A stretch of 64,000 nt of DNA from Adineta vaga (GCA_021613535.1 CP075497.1:6138001-6202000), one strand, 5' to 3'. Counted from the stretch's first letter, positions 1 through 12,313 are shown. Numbers and translations are program-made. The notes: generated from the letters alone by a model not told the origin.

Positions 1-2295
1 CAAACAATTCACTTGACAATTTACCACCAAAAATTCGTGAATATGTTCAAGAAAAAATCAATCTATGTCAACCAAGTAATTTTCATGTATGTGATGGAGG
101 TGAAGAAGAAAATCAACAATTACTTGATGGTATGGAAGAAGCTGGTGTTATTCGTCGTCTTAAAAAATATAAAAATTGGTAAGATCGATGATACATTGAA
201 GTTCAACATGAAAATCTTCTTTTCTATTTTAGTTATATTGCTACAACTGATCCACGTGATGTTGCTCGTGTTGAATCACGTACAATTATTTGTACAAAAA
301 ATATGAATGATGTTGTATCTACACCACGTTCTGGCTTTCCTGTTGTAACAGATCCAAATTTACCAAAGAATCTTAAACAAACACCATTAGGAAACTGGAT
401 GGATTCGGATGAAATGTTGGAAATTATGGAACAACGCTTTGATGGTTGTATGCGTGGTCGTACACTTTTTGTTATTCCATATATGATGGGTCCTTATTCA
501 AGTCCATATTCAAAAGTAGCCATTGAAATAACGGATTCACCATACGTTGTTGTTTCAATGCGTATTATGACACGTATGGGTACACAAGTCTTCAAAGAAT
601 TGAAAGAATCTGATGGTTCAACTATTGTGAAATGTCTTCATTCGGTTGGTGTACCATTACCAACTGATAAACCAATATGTGCAACTTGGCCAAGTAATCC
701 CGAACGAACATTGATTACACATTTTCCAGAAAGAAATGAAATTATTAGTTACGGAAGTGGATATGGTGGAAATTCGTTATGTGGAAAGAAATGTTTAGCT
801 TTACGTATTGGTAGTACCTTAGCGAAACGAGAAGGATGGTTAGCTGAACATATGCTTGTAAGTATTTGTTAAAATTCACGAAATATAACTAAACAATCTT
901 CTTTGTAGATTATGAGTGTAACCAATCCAGAAGGTGTGAAAAAATATTTTGTTGCTGCTTTTCCAAGGTAAAAATTTACATAAGACATGAATTTGAAATT
1001 TTTATATTGATTGTTTAGTGCTTGTGGTAAAACAAATTTAGCTATGCTTCGTCCTAATGGTATTCCTGGTTATAAAGTTGAATGTGTTGGTAAGTAAATA
1101 TACTCGTGCGAAAAAAACGAATGAAAATAATACATTGAAAATCATTTATTAGGTGATGATATTGCTTGGATGCATTTTGATGATGAAGGTCGTCTACGAG
1201 CCATTAATCCTGAATATGGATTTTTTGGTGTTGCACCAGGTACAAGTAAATCAACAAATCCAATTGCATTAGGTAACGACAAAAAAGTCACGAAGAGTCG
1301 ATTTTTTTTAATAATAACGATGATATTGTAGATATGGTACATGAAAATACGATTTTCACAAATGTTGCTGAAACAAGTGATGGTGATGTTTATTGGGAAG
1401 GAATCGGCGAAGAAATTGATGGACTTCATGAAACATTAATTCGTTCATGGAAAAATAAACGATGGTCTGTTGATTTAGGTGAACCTGCTGCTCATCCCAA
1501 TAGTCGGTAAGAAATTTTTGAAAATTCATTGGAATAAAACAAACAAAAAGCGTTTCTCTATTCGAATGTTCAGTTTCTGTACAACAATAAAACAATGTTC
1601 AATTCTCGATCCCGAATGGAATAATCCTCAAGGTGTACCTATCGAAGCGATTATCTTTGGTGGACGAAGACCAGCTGGCGTACCACTAGTCTACGAATCA
1701 TTTAATTGGCAACATGGAGTTTTTGTTGGAGCATCAATGAGATCAGAAGCAACAGCTGCAGCTGAATTCAAAGGTAAGAAAATAACTAGTTTCATCCTTT
1801 TATATTCTCAATTTCGATCATTTAGGAAAACAAATCATGCATGATCCATTTGCTATGAGACCATTTTTTGGTTATAATTTTGGACAATATCTTTCTCATT
1901 GGTTGTCCTTTGGAAAGAAAGAAGGCGTTCATCTACCAAAAATTTATCATGTCAATTGGTTTCTTAAAGATTCTAAAACAAATGAATTTTTATGGCCTGG
2001 CTTTGGTGAAAATATTCGCGTTATTGATTGGATCTTTCGTCGTTTATCAAATGATTCCTCTCAAAAAGCAGCAGCTCGGGAAACACCTATTGGTCTTCTA
2101 CCTGATCAAACTACTCCCAATGGTATTCGTGGTGGTGAAGTCAATCCAGCACTATTCGATATTTCAACGGATTTCTGGCGTGAAGAATGTAAATCTATAA
2201 GAAATTATTTTCAAGAAAATGTCAACGAAAATTTACCCGAAGAAATTACTTTGGAATTAAATGCACTTGAAAAACGTTTATCACAACAAATATGA
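1..2295 (+). CDS. PCK: Phosphoenolpyruvate carboxykinase (GTP), 3' part
   Basis: Converts oxaloacetate and GTP to phosphoenolpyruvate, CO2 and GDP, the committing step of gluconeogenesis. The 5' end lies outside the window. Visible exons are 1-178, 233-857, 909-967, 1019-1089, 1153-1272, 1332-1506, 1574-1773 and 1826-2295, all with GT-AG introns of about 50-67 nt and consistent phase. The PEPCK-GTP signatures are present: the P-loop [10 protein letters not shown] with the reactive Cys (split by an intron at 968-1018), [10 protein letters not shown] as the metal-binding kinase-2 region, FFGVAPGT, the nucleotide-binding [12 protein letters not shown], and [11 protein letters not shown] near the C terminus. 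The stop is TGA at 2293-2295 and an AATAAA lies near 2444. It converges with MOB4, 252 bp away. Cytosolic and mitochondrial forms cannot be told apart because the N terminus is missing. Confidence 0.97.
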
Positions 2296-2547
2296 GAATA
2301 TTTCTAATCCTTAGGAACAGCTGGTTAACTTTTTTTTTCTATGAATGCATCGTCTTATCTAGCTTTCTTGTTCTTTGTGTGGTTTCAATTAATATTTATA
2401 TATATATATCTGTGTATTTTTACTGTAGAATTAAAACATAAGACAATAAATGGTTTTTTTTTATTTATGATATACAAATATTTTATATACATCTAATCTA
2501 CGTATAGGATGGATAAAATTGTATATTAATTCGTCAAAGAATGAATA

Positions 2548-3709
2548 CTATGCATCACTTTCGAGTGCTGCTGATGACGGAGATGGACTATTATCATTAT
2601 TTAAAGATTGAGTTGAATTTGTTTTAATTGGAGATATTTTTTGTTGCATAATTGTAGTAACATCTTGATTGACACCATTTATTGGAACAATAAGATTATC
2701 TTTAGGAATAAGAGCATAACGTAAAGCAAAGACAGTAAAACGACGACAGAGATGGGTACGATCTTCAAATTCATCGTAAAGTGTACGATGATGATAGTAT
2801 GCATGAGAAAATATACGATAAATGCGACGGCATACACTGCCTAATTTGGCTATGGAAGTATCTTTGATAGAGATTCTGTAGATAAAAGAAAGGTCATTTT
2901 AGTATTTTAAATTTTAAACTTCTCTAATAAAACAGACTCAATTTCTAAGAATAATTAAAAAATTCTATATTATAACTCATCATTTACAATATATTATTCA
3001 GTACTTTCTCTCTGCCAAACTTCTAAGGATTATCTTACTATTCTAATATTCATAAAATGTATGATATCAACTCATCTTCTCTAAAACTGGTATTTACCGG
3101 CTTGGAAAATATTTACTACTATTTAATAAAGAAGCGGCACCGTCCAATGTATGTCTGGTATAATCAATAGCTGCACACTAAAATGAACGTATATATATAT
3201 ATATATATGTTTCAAAGATGAATATGTCAAATAGAAACTAACTTCTTTGGGATTTTTATGTGCTGCACATAAGAATATCCATTGTTCAGTGGCTGTCATT
3301 TGTGAACAGCTAGTTGGTAAACATTCTTTCTATATGTCGGAAAACAAAAGAAAGAAGACATTTCAATTTATAGCAAACTATTTATATTACCTGTAAAAAA
3401 ACAGTTAAATCATTGAGTTCAAGACAAAACTGTCGTAAATGTTCATATTTCCAAATACCTTCATCTTGCTGATCAGGTACTTGAAGAATAGTATCAATAT
3501 CTGACGGATCACGTCGAATAATTTGTTGAATATACTATATGATGAAAATGAAAACCATTATAGAAGACAATTCATATTGTGATTATTCTTACTTGTTGAA
3601 TATGATAAAGTGAATCCATAGTATCGATTGTTTCATCTGGCCAACGACACCAATCTTTTGCTTTTGTTCCTGGTCGATTTCGACGTGTTGTTTTTTGTGA
3701 ATTAGTCAT
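2548..3709 (-). CDS. MOB4: MOB-like protein phocein (MOB4)
   Basis: MOB family adaptor and core subunit of the STRIPAK phosphatase-kinase complex; in the cytoplasm it links striatin/PP2A to GCK kinases. Exons in transcript order are 3593-3709, 3391-3534, 3243-3329, 3098-3177 and 2548-2875, giving 251 residues against 225 in human. The sequence follows phocein almost throughout: [12 protein letters not shown] at the N terminus, [45 protein letters not shown], and [19 protein letters not shown] with the zinc-ligand histidines; the Cys ligands are in KECLPTSC. The last 25 or so residues are a Ser/Asn-rich tail that is less like other phoceins. A TTGTAG acceptor sits 2 nt before the ATG, so the mRNA is probably trans-spliced or has a 5' UTR intron. 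The start lies only 131 bp downstream of the INPP1 stop on the same strand. Confidence 0.96.
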
Positions 3710-3840
3710 ATCTACAATATTAAATGTTTACTTTTAAGAGATTAATTAAATAAGATTCGAAATTGCAATTGCAAGACGATGAAAACATTTTTTTAAAAAA
3801 AGATATGAGACTAGATATATCTTCAGAAAAAAGGTTTGTT

Positions 3841-5643
3841 TCAATCAAAAATAATTTCATTTGATACCAATAATTGAAGAATATCCATCAGATCTTGTTG
3901 ATTATAATAGGCAATAAATGGTACACATGCATAATCTTTTGGATTGAAATGATTTGGTTTAACATTATTATAAATAATCTGAAATTGTGTTAAATTGAGA
4001 TTATTGAGAGATTTATTTTGTTCATAATAATTTAATATTTGACGTAGATCAAGTATTTGACCATTGACTGATTGAATAATAGCATGAGCTGCACATAAAT
4101 CCCAATTATAAGCAGCCGATTTTGTAACTAAATATACATTTGCTTGTTTTAATGCAATGGATAATAGTTTATTACCTAAAATAGAATAATTCTCCTTTGG
4201 TCAAATAGAATAGAAGCCATTACGATGGACTTTAATCTTAAAAACTAAACGCTATATGATATAGTTAGAGGTAGACAAACCAAGTATAAATGGATTGTCA
4301 ACTAATCACTACATAGATTGTATAAGGTAACGGTGTAGAGTACGCTAGTCACCAATGATAAGAAACGAAAAAAGAAGACAACATTCATGCATTACTGTCG
4401 CAAGAATACGGAGAGAATGATTTCGACAAAGAAAAATTCATCAGAGACTGACTAAGATTATCTCTATTCAATTATTTAAATACATTTTCATACCACAAGC
4501 AGCGACTTCTAATTTGATCCAATTTTCAAACATATTATCAAATGTATTTGCATTAACACTTCCATGCAATAAGACTTGTTTATCCTTCATCGGATTTCCT
4601 TTATAAACATCATCTAAATTATTAAATTTTCCATCAGGTAATGCTGTGCCCCAATAAATTAAACTTTTCCATCTAAGGCAAACATTAAATTATTATCATA
4701 CATTTTTCTCTCCTTCTCTAACTTACGTATGTTCATCTACTCTTTCATGAAATGCACGATTAATTACTCCAAGAACAGCATTACCATTTCGTACATCAAA
4801 ACAACCAATGAGTACTAAAGCTGTTGGAAGACCATCGACTATAATACCTGACCGGAATCAATCAGTCCATCTGTACCATTGATATATTGTTGTGTACCAT
4901 CTACTGGATCAATCCATATACCAATTTGAGATAAATTAATGGAAACGTTCTCTGGAATTTTTTGAAAAGATTGTTGACATTGTTCGGAAAGTGTTATCTT
5001 AGAAGACGATGAAACGATGCCAGCTAATGTTTGAATTGATTGACTAGATTTATCATTGAATAATTTCGCTACATAACAAAAAAAGAAAATAATTGATAAT
5101 GAAAATTATATGATAGATTTACTTACTAAGAAGAACAAGAATATCATCATCAGTACCAGTAACATCAATTGGAATCTTCTCAGCACTTGATTGTAGTTTC
5201 AATGATCCATCTTCTTCACCATAGATTCGATTATCTAATGCTGGATACTAGAGCAAATTCAATCGAATTCGATAATGCAAATATTAATGATAAAGTATCT
5301 TACAAGATTACATAAATCTCGTTTTATAACTTCTTGAATGATGACATCACTGAAATAGAAAGCGAACACAATAAAGATGATTGTAGAAATGAGTTATATC
5401 GAAGAATTTAGTTTACGCTAGAGTTTTATAATCAGCATCGAGATGTTGATGATTTTCATCGACTAAAATAAAATGTAGTTTCACAATTGAAAAGAAATAC
5501 AATTCAACATTCTTACGTTGTTTTTCTTCGATAATACTATTAAAATCTGAATGCATAAAACGTATATAACGAGCAATACATGCTGCTTTTTCCGAACAAA
5601 TAGCTACTTGATTTAAAAAGTCACGTAATAATATTTGTGACAT
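3841..5643 (-). CDS. INPP1: Inositol polyphosphate 1-phosphatase-like, with a frameshift
   Basis: Lithium-sensitive, Mg-dependent phosphatase that removes the 1-phosphate from inositol 1,4-bisphosphate and inositol 1,3,4-trisphosphate. Exons in transcript order are 5517-5643, 5417-5462, 5304-5349, 5127-5247, 4727-5068, 4494-4672 and 3841-4175. The inositol monophosphatase superfamily motifs are present: GEED (metal), GIWIDPVDGT (metal/catalytic) and WDLCAAHAI. The N terminus (MSQILLRDF, SEKAACIAR, YKTLADVIIQEVIK) matches INPP1 rather than the nucleotidase BPNT1. Oddity: in exon 5 the frame runs into TAG at about 4841; one extra base near 4847-4848 would restore the frame, giving Q-G-I as in the human protein, and a total of 398 residues. 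This is either a sequencing error or a disabling mutation. The intron at 4176-4493 is unusually long for this window (318 nt). Confidence 0.88.
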
Positions 5644-5958
5644 GATCTAAAATGAGTATAAACATAGATATCTTTCTCATAAAATAATGTATTTATATTT
5701 GACTAAAGAACGAATAAATGATACAGAAGTAAAAAGCTCTCTATCATATGGTAAAACTTAAGTTAATTTTTTATCATAAAATATTTGACAGAGAGTGAGA
5801 GAGAGAAAAAGACGAAATGGAATGTTGATTACAAATCAATTTTTTTACTAATGGTAAAAGTGCAATAATGAATGATGCATGCATTCGAAGGCTGTACGTC
5901 AGTACTATGCGCAGTAGAAATTGCTAAGAACTAGTTTTTTTTATTACTGCTAATGAGG

Positions 5959-5967
5959 AAAAAAAAA
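5959..5967 (-). terminator. Pol III terminator of the tRNA
   Basis: A run of nine T on the minus strand begins 14 nt past the 3' end of the tRNA-Thr gene, as expected for RNA polymerase III termination. Confidence 0.8.
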
Positions 5968-5981
5968 TTATCAGAGTTCTA

Positions 5982-6054
5982 TGCCCGAGGACAGAATTGA
6001 ACTGTCGACCCCTGGTTTACTAGACCAGTGCTCTAGCCACTGAGCCACACGGGC
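5982..6054 (-). tRNA. tRNA-Thr (AGT anticodon)
   Basis: The 73-nt minus-strand sequence folds as a complete cloverleaf. The acceptor stem GCCCGTG pairs with CTCGGGC with one mismatch. The D stem is GCTC/GAGC, the anticodon stem is CTGGT/ACCAG around loop CTAGTAA (anticodon AGT), and the T stem is GACAG/CTGTC around TTCAATT. There is no intron, and the 3' CCA is not encoded. It lies between the starts of INPP1 and the 3' end of SYS1. Confidence 0.93.
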
Positions 6055-6397
6055 GCACTTCTATTTACTTAGGTTCATTTATTCCATATGGTGAAATAAA
6101 TATCACATGTTTAAAACACTAAATATTTTCAATGTCATTGCATCATAGTTGATTATGTGATGTTATAGAAGTTTTCGACTAAACTAAACTGTGTATCGAT
6201 CGTTTTTCATATGATGCTGATGCTGATATGAATGAATTTTGTGTATAATAAAAAAGCAAAAAGGAAAAGTTATTATTGAGATTATTCTATTTTTCTCTAT
6301 ATTCAAAAACCAACATACAAACAAATAAATAAATGAAATGAAAAATATTTCTTTTCAGAATGAACAGAAAACAACATAAATGTACATAAAGACATGT
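6055..6397. other. Spacer between tRNA and SYS1 3' end
   Basis: AT-rich spacer of 343 bp. I see no coding signal, only A/T runs and likely 3' UTR sequence of SYS1. Confidence 0.5.
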
Positions 6398-6975
6398 TTA
6401 AAGATCCACACGTGATCCTAATGGTATCGTACGAAGTTCATGTTTTTTGGAAAAATGTTCCGAGAGGATTGTCATGATGACAATTGAGAAAAATTGTGCA
6501 ACATACCAAGAAAAGACATTCGGATGTTGATAATTATATATCCAACATGCAATAAAATGATAAAAATGAATTGTTATAGAAAAATCTAAACATTGCTTAT
6601 ATCGACCAACGAGATAAACAATCGCTAAACCACTACAAACAAATCAAAAGATTAAAAACATTCATCTCTACGGTCTCAGTATTCTTATCTTTACCTTGTT
6701 AGAGCATTGAGAAGAAACACACTAACAAATAAGCGTCCATTCCAATTCGATAATTGCAATTTCTAAACAAATTTATTAAAATGAATTGAGAACAAACAAT
6801 GTGTACAGTAATTTACTTCATAAGAAAATAGATAATCAAGTGTAAGGACTTGGTTATTAATGGATGTAATGAAGAAAATCCAAAGTCCCAAACCTAAGTA
6901 ATACAATGTTTGAACAGCGATAATCTGACTAATAAGTAACCATGGATCCCATTTTTGACTACGAAATCCACTCAT
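6398..6975 (-). CDS. SYS1: SYS1 Golgi trafficking protein
   Basis: Multi-pass Golgi membrane protein that recruits the ARL3/ARFRP1 GTPase to the trans-Golgi. Exons are 6817-6975, 6695-6762 and 6398-6632, giving 153 residues (human 156). It starts MSGFRSQKWDPWLLISQI, the diagnostic SYS1 N terminus, and retains QTLYYLGLGLW, YKQCLDFSITIHFYH and a C-terminal ELRTIPLGS. Four hydrophobic segments fit the family topology. An in-frame ATG further upstream (7029) exists, but the chosen ATG matches the family start. The gene starts 162 bp downstream of the RPL11 stop on the same strand. Confidence 0.96.
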
Positions 6976-7137
6976 GATAGAACTCAAGAATATTAGATCA
7001 TATCTATAAAAACAAACGAAAATTTTCATCTTCTTGTTATTTAAGATCTTCTATTAAGTTTTTTTTATTTCTTTTAATGAAATATTAAACTGTTTTCTTG
7101 TTCTAAAATCGATAAACAATAAACAAAAACAGTTCAT

Positions 7138-7934
7138 TTATTTCTTTTTGCCACGTCGGTGATGACCACCACCAGATTTCTTCGGTTTACCACCTAAAAC
7201 AAAAACAAATAAATACATATATTTATGCAGGAATTCCACAAGATTCTCTTACCAGGCATAATAACACCATCGTATGTTTGTTGAAACCATTTTACTGCTT
7301 CATCTTTGCTGATCTTATGTGAATGACCCATACGTCCTTTTTTGTGTTTACGTTTACCAATGTCAAAACCAGCTCGTCCAAGTACAACATAAAAATCCAT
7401 ACCATAGATACCAATGGATGGATCGTATTTGATACCTAGAATTGAAATATTCTTTTTATTCATATACTATTCAATAATTGAAATGATAATCTTACCTAAA
7501 TCGATGTGTTCTTGAATACCGAATCCAAAGTTACCCATTGCGCTGAAATTGCCTTTGTGTAATTCGTATTCTTTAACTTTCAAACCTTTTTCTAAGATTT
7601 CTTTCGCTTTTTCACCACGAACAGTACAGAAAACGCCGATTTTTTCATTACGACGAATACCGAATGATCGTACAGTATAACGAGCTTTTGAAAAAACTGG
7701 AGTTTGACCAGTTAATTGTTCGAGCACTTTGGATGCACGTGTCAAACGATCACCAGATTCACCAACGCAAATATTTAAACATAATTTACGGATACGTAAA
7801 TCACGCATAACATTTTTGGATTTATCTTTTTTGACTACGCGGCCAGTTGTTGCTGCTGTTTTTGTGCCAGCTTTTGTTGGACTTTTCGTGGCTGATTCGG
7901 GTTTGGTGGTTGTATTTGCTTTTCGTCCGGTCAT
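7138..7934 (-). CDS. RPL11: 60S ribosomal protein L11 (uL5)
   Basis: Large-subunit ribosomal protein that binds 5S rRNA at the central protuberance. Exons are 7496-7934, 7253-7435 and 7138-7193, giving 225 residues. The core is typical: [71 protein letters not shown] and [12 protein letters not shown]. It is longer than the human protein (178 residues) because of an N-terminal extension of about 40 residues rich in Thr, Lys and Ala. The C terminus ends in a basic Gly/His/Lys tail. A CTTTTTCTAG acceptor-like sequence lies about 40 nt before the start. Confidence 0.97.
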
Positions 7935-9243
7935 GATTATTTCAATCCAACGAAAACAAGATGTTTTTAATCTAGAAAAAGAGAAAAGTTAAAACAAGAG
8001 CGAAGATGAATGATATAAAAGAATGTGAAACTTCTCTGAATGAAAAATCACTTTCGAACTTATAACGAGAGTTTTAAAAAACTCAAAATGAGAAATTTTT
8101 TTAACTTAAACTTATTTCACCAGAGATCATTGAATGATATTTAAGTCTACAAACAATATTCTGAACGTTTGATTGTTGAATAAATTTTACTCACGATACT
8201 ACTACCTAAATAACTGACAATAGAAAGCAATTGATGAATTGAAAAAACGAATAATAATGAAAAAGTAAATAAATAAATAATATGGATAGGTATCGATAAA
8301 TTGAATAAAATGAAATTCATCCATTGGCAACTTGTTTTGCCTTATTTTCGACATTCAAATTAGAAAAGAATTTATCTAAACAAATAGTTAAAACTAAATT
8401 ATTTTCTGAAATAATTACTTTTAATTAAATTTCTTTTGAAAACTGAATCGATTTATTTTCGATAACATTCATATAGATGTCGCTCTATGTCAATATTGTT
8501 CATTGATTGAAAGCTTCAGAAGTTCTAGATTGATATAATTAGACCATTTGAAATTGGATTACATATATATCTTGCGAATATTTTAAACAACTTGAATTGA
8601 AATCAAATATTTCTATGAGTAGTAAAACAGTCATTTCAGTTCTCAAAAGAATTCTCTTAATTAATAGTGTCACATCGATCTCCTGATCACAAATAGAGAC
8701 TTAATAATATATTTCAATTTTACAATCAATCATGGCATTCCTTGGAATTCAATATTTTATTCTAGACGTATTCAGTAAGAATCAGATAAGCTTAATTTAT
8801 TTTATAGTACAATAACATATATATATATATATATATGTCACCAGTTTTATGTATTTTTTTGAAATTGTTAATAACACCTAAATTGTTATTTCACAAAAAT
8901 GAGAATTAAATACAATATTTTTTGATTGCTGTCGTATGCTAACAGACCGATCATATTTTGGATGAAAGAAAAGGTAATTTAATATTTAAATCTCATCGAA
9001 AAACGAATATTTTTGTCGAAGGAAAAATTACTTCTATGAAATCTAATATTTGCAAAGACCGATTGTTTTAAAACGAAATAAAATAGATTAGTCTGCATAT
9101 GTGAGCAGAAGAGTATCAAATTGAGAAAGTTTCAGCTGATTTATCAAGTCCACCAATGAAAAGACAAATACTAATAATTGATATTGTCTTTATAAAGGAT
9201 ATTTTTTTATAGAATATCATTTATTTTCTCATACAACATAGCG
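7935..9243. other. Intergenic region, RPL11 / protease promoters
   Basis: This 1.3 kb region separates two divergent genes and should hold both promoters. It is AT-rich with short inverted and A/T runs. A (TA)n microsatellite lies at about 8816-8837. No convincing exon was found on either strand. Confidence 0.5.
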
Positions 9244-10351
9244 ATGTTGATCATAGGTATTACGATTCTGCTTGCTGCTTTTACAGCTACAGCTAATGTA
9301 ATAACATTAGACAATATTGAGAACGGTAAGATCTGTAGTGCATGGCAATATCTTTCTGACACAGAAGTTGATATTGAAACATCTAAATGTTCAAGCAGTG
9401 TCGATTATGAACTGAAGATATATAATAACGTGTATATCCTGCGTTTTTGTTGCACATATAGTGGTGAAAAGAATCCATCTATTGGACCTGCAGTAGCAGG
9501 ATGTGGTCGTCAAGCCATTGCTCCATTACGATCACGAATTGTTGGTGGACAAGAAGCAGTTCCACATTCTTGGCCTTGGCTTGTTTCTCTTCAATATCGT
9601 GGCAATCATTTCTGCGGTGGAACTTTAATTGTAAAGTATATCAGAGAAACAACATTAGATTTTGTATCTGATTATATTTAGGATGAATATCATGTTTTAA
9701 CTGCTGCTCATTGTCTCCAAGACCAGTCATGGTTTAATTCAGATTTAACTGTTGTAGCTGGTCTTCATACACGAAGTAAAACAAGTGAAGGAGGTGTACA
9801 ACGTAAACAAGTGTCCAAAATTACTAACCACAATGACTACGACGATGTTACAAATCAAAATGATATTGCTATTATACGTTTAGCTTCACCTGTTACACTC
9901 AATAGTCATGTCAATCTAGCTTGTCTTTCAGGAAAACAACCTGCTGTGAATGATAATGTGATGATTGGTATGTAGTTCGAAGATTGTTTGTTTGTTGTAA
10001 AATGAAATTAAACATTTTTCAGCTGGTTGGGGTACAACAACATATGAAGGTACATCACCAGATTCTCTTCGTCAAGCTAGTATTGTTGTTATGGATGTAT
10101 GTAAACATGTCTATTCATACTATAATACTAATAAACAATTGTGTGCTGGTAATTATCAATATACAAAAGATTCTTGTCAAGGTGATTCAGGAGGTCCACT
10201 CATGGCGGAAATCGATGGTCAATGGGTTGTTAGTGGTGTTGTTAGCTTTGGTGATGAATGTGCTAAAGTAAATAAACCAGGTGTTTATGCTCGTGTTAGT
10301 TCATACCTTTCATGGATTCAAAGTACAATTACGAGACTATCGGGAAAATAA
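9244..10351 (+). CDS. Secreted trypsin-like serine protease (S1)
   Basis: Secreted S1-family endopeptidase zymogen. Exons are 9244-9630, 9682-9967 and 10023-10351, giving 333 residues. A hydrophobic signal peptide (about residues 1-18) is followed by a Cys-containing propeptide of about 80 residues with no domain I recognise. Activation cleavage is expected in RSR/IVGG. The catalytic triad is present: His in LTAAHC, Asp in NDIAII and Ser in GDSGGP. The residue six before the Ser is Asp ([10 protein letters not shown]), so trypsin-like cleavage after Arg/Lys is expected. The segment CGRQAIAP before the cleavage site resembles chymotrypsinogen linkers. The upstream sequence ACATAG ends 2 nt before the ATG and may be a trans-splice acceptor. 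An AATAAA lies just after the stop. Confidence 0.95.
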
Positions 10352-10521
10352 AATATCTTGCTTTGAATAAAATAAAAGAACTTTTTTTCATGTAAACGAT
10401 TACATGTTCCCAAGAGCAAAAGAAACGCTTTTTCTTAATATATTTAAACGAATATGAAAACAAGGAAATTACATAAAAGGATTAAATATTGAAAATTGTC
10501 AATTATTATAATTTTGTTTGA

Positions 10522-11029
10522 TTAATCAAATAATCTGCAAAATTCATCGAATGAAATTCTTCCATCTCCACTTGTATCTAAGGATTTAATCATTGCTTCA
10601 ACATCACTTCGACTTAAATTTCGACCCATACGTGAGAGAATATCATTTAATTCTTTTGTTGAAATGTACCCATTTCCATCTTCATCAAACTTTTTAAACG
10701 CAGCCGTCAATTCTTGTTTCGAATATTTTTTAAAAAATGAAGCAGCCATGACTTTTTTAAATTCACTGAAATCGATTTCGCCACTATTATCCGCATCCAT
10801 TTGACTCATTATTTGAGATAATTCCTTTTCGCTCGCTTTTATATTTAGTGCATGTAGGACTTTTTTTAATTCATTTTTTGAAATTTTTCCTGAATGATCT
10901 AAATATGTCGGAAAAAATGGCAGTTTTTTTTTTCTTTAAATTTTTCATTACTATTCATTACATACCACTATCGAAAAGCTCGAATGCATCATGTAATTCC
11001 CGTTCTTGACTTGGTGTAAGTTTAGCCAT
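10522..11029 (-). CDS. Calmodulin-like protein with four EF-hands
   Basis: Small cytosolic calcium sensor. Exons are 10966-11029 and 10522-10898, giving 146 residues, close to calmodulin (149). Four EF-hand loops are intact at the calcium ligands: DSDHSGKISKNE, DADNSGEIDFSE, DEDGNGYISTKE and DTSGDGRISFDE. The N terminus MAKLTPSQERELHDAFELFD resembles calmodulin, but the sequence is too divergent to be canonical calmodulin, and the single intron falls inside the first loop. A CATTTTAG acceptor lies 10 nt before the ATG. It converges with the protease gene, 170 bp away. It could also be a troponin C or centrin-like paralogue. Confidence 0.92.
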
Positions 11030-11929
11030 TCTTTGATATCTAAAATGAGATTTTTCTTCAAATAACTTTGCTAAAGAATTTCTTTTTTTTTTCTTCATTC
11101 TTTTTTTTTCTTGTTTATGTCTCTTGTTGACCTTCTCGGTCGTTACTATCGACGAGAAAAAAAACGGAAAAATGAGTGCTTACCGTTAACAAGAGACTAG
11201 AAGAACTGAAGAAATTTATGTAATCGTAACCAATGTAATTCTTTCAAACCTGCACTTTTTTCATTACAAAAAAAAAATTATAAGTCTCTTTTGATGCTAT
11301 CGACAAATTTTTATTTATAAGCGTTCCTCTTAATAGAAAGAAAGAAAGTCTGTATGGGTTTTATCTAAAGAATCAAATATCTATCAATAAGATTATCAAC
11401 ATGAAATGATTTATGTTTATGTAAAACAAAACATAACGATAACTGCATATGAATCAGAATACGAATAGTTCAACTCTCTTAAATTGTTTTTTTTTGTTAT
11501 AGATTAAGAACATCAGATTTCTATTTTGTTGATTGATTGAATTTGAAATTCTAATGAATACTTGAATTGACGTAATATCTATAAAATACTGGTATTTTAA
11601 TTTATTTTATTGATTTGATAGTGACGTATATGGTCTGTTTTATGCAAAACATATCATCGATAATATGTCTCGCCTACGAATGATTACTAATGATACTGAA
11701 TTGTTCAATCGATCGAAGATATATATCATCTTCTTCGTCGTTATTTTTTTTTGTTCAGTTTTTAATAGGACATACTAAATTAGAATGTTACTATTTTGTT
11801 TTGTTATGTTCAATTATTGTTCATTAAAAACTGATAACATTGTCGATATCGAACAGATCAAATATTATATAAGAATGAGATATGATTTCCTAGTTATACT
11901 TTATTAAATAATAAACAAATTTTCACCGA
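11030..11929. other. Intergenic region upstream of the calmodulin-like gene
   Basis: About 900 bp of AT-rich DNA with several poly-T runs. No ORF or exon with support was seen. It should contain the calmodulin-like promoter and the 3' UTR of the small membrane protein gene. Confidence 0.45.
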
Positions 11930-12313
11930 CTACAAATCATTCTTTGCTATTGTTTTTACTTTATTATGTGCTTGAGTAATACTTCGTTGTAATTCTAAAT
12001 GCTCAAGTTTTCGTTTTGCATTATGTTCTCGAAATAAATCCATGACTGTAGGAGGTTGTATACCTAGAACAAAGAAAAAAGAAGAAGAAGAAGAAGAAGT
12101 TTATGAATCTATTCGATTTTATCCGATTGAATCACCTTGTTTAGATTTTTCTTTTTCATATAAAACATTATATGTAATTACAATCGAAAGAAATAATACC
12201 GATGCCATTGCAATGGCAATTCGTTCTGGTGTTTTATCTGGTTCAGCTAGAAATGCACGTCGAACTTTACGATGTAGATTAGCACTAAATTGTTTGAAAA
12301 ATCGGAACACCAT
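11930..12313 (-). CDS. Small single-pass membrane protein, unrecognised
   Basis: I do not recognise this family. Two exons (12136-12313 and 11930-12063) encode 103 residues. A short basic N terminus (HRKVRRAF) is followed by one hydrophobic helix at about residues 31-51 (IAIAMASVLFLSIVITYNVLY), then a charged tail that is probably helical (FREHNAKRKLEHLELQRS). The ATG sits 2 nt after a TTGTTTCAG acceptor, which supports this start over the in-frame ATG at 12370. The size, helix and basic flank would fit a mitochondrial or ER small integral membrane protein, but this is inference. Confidence 0.7.

Noticed and set aside
4837-4850. A 5- or 14-nt mini-intron (GT...AG) in INPP1 to explain the frameshift
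   Set aside because: Other introns here are at least about 45 nt. A single missing base explains the data better and restores the conserved Q-G-I.
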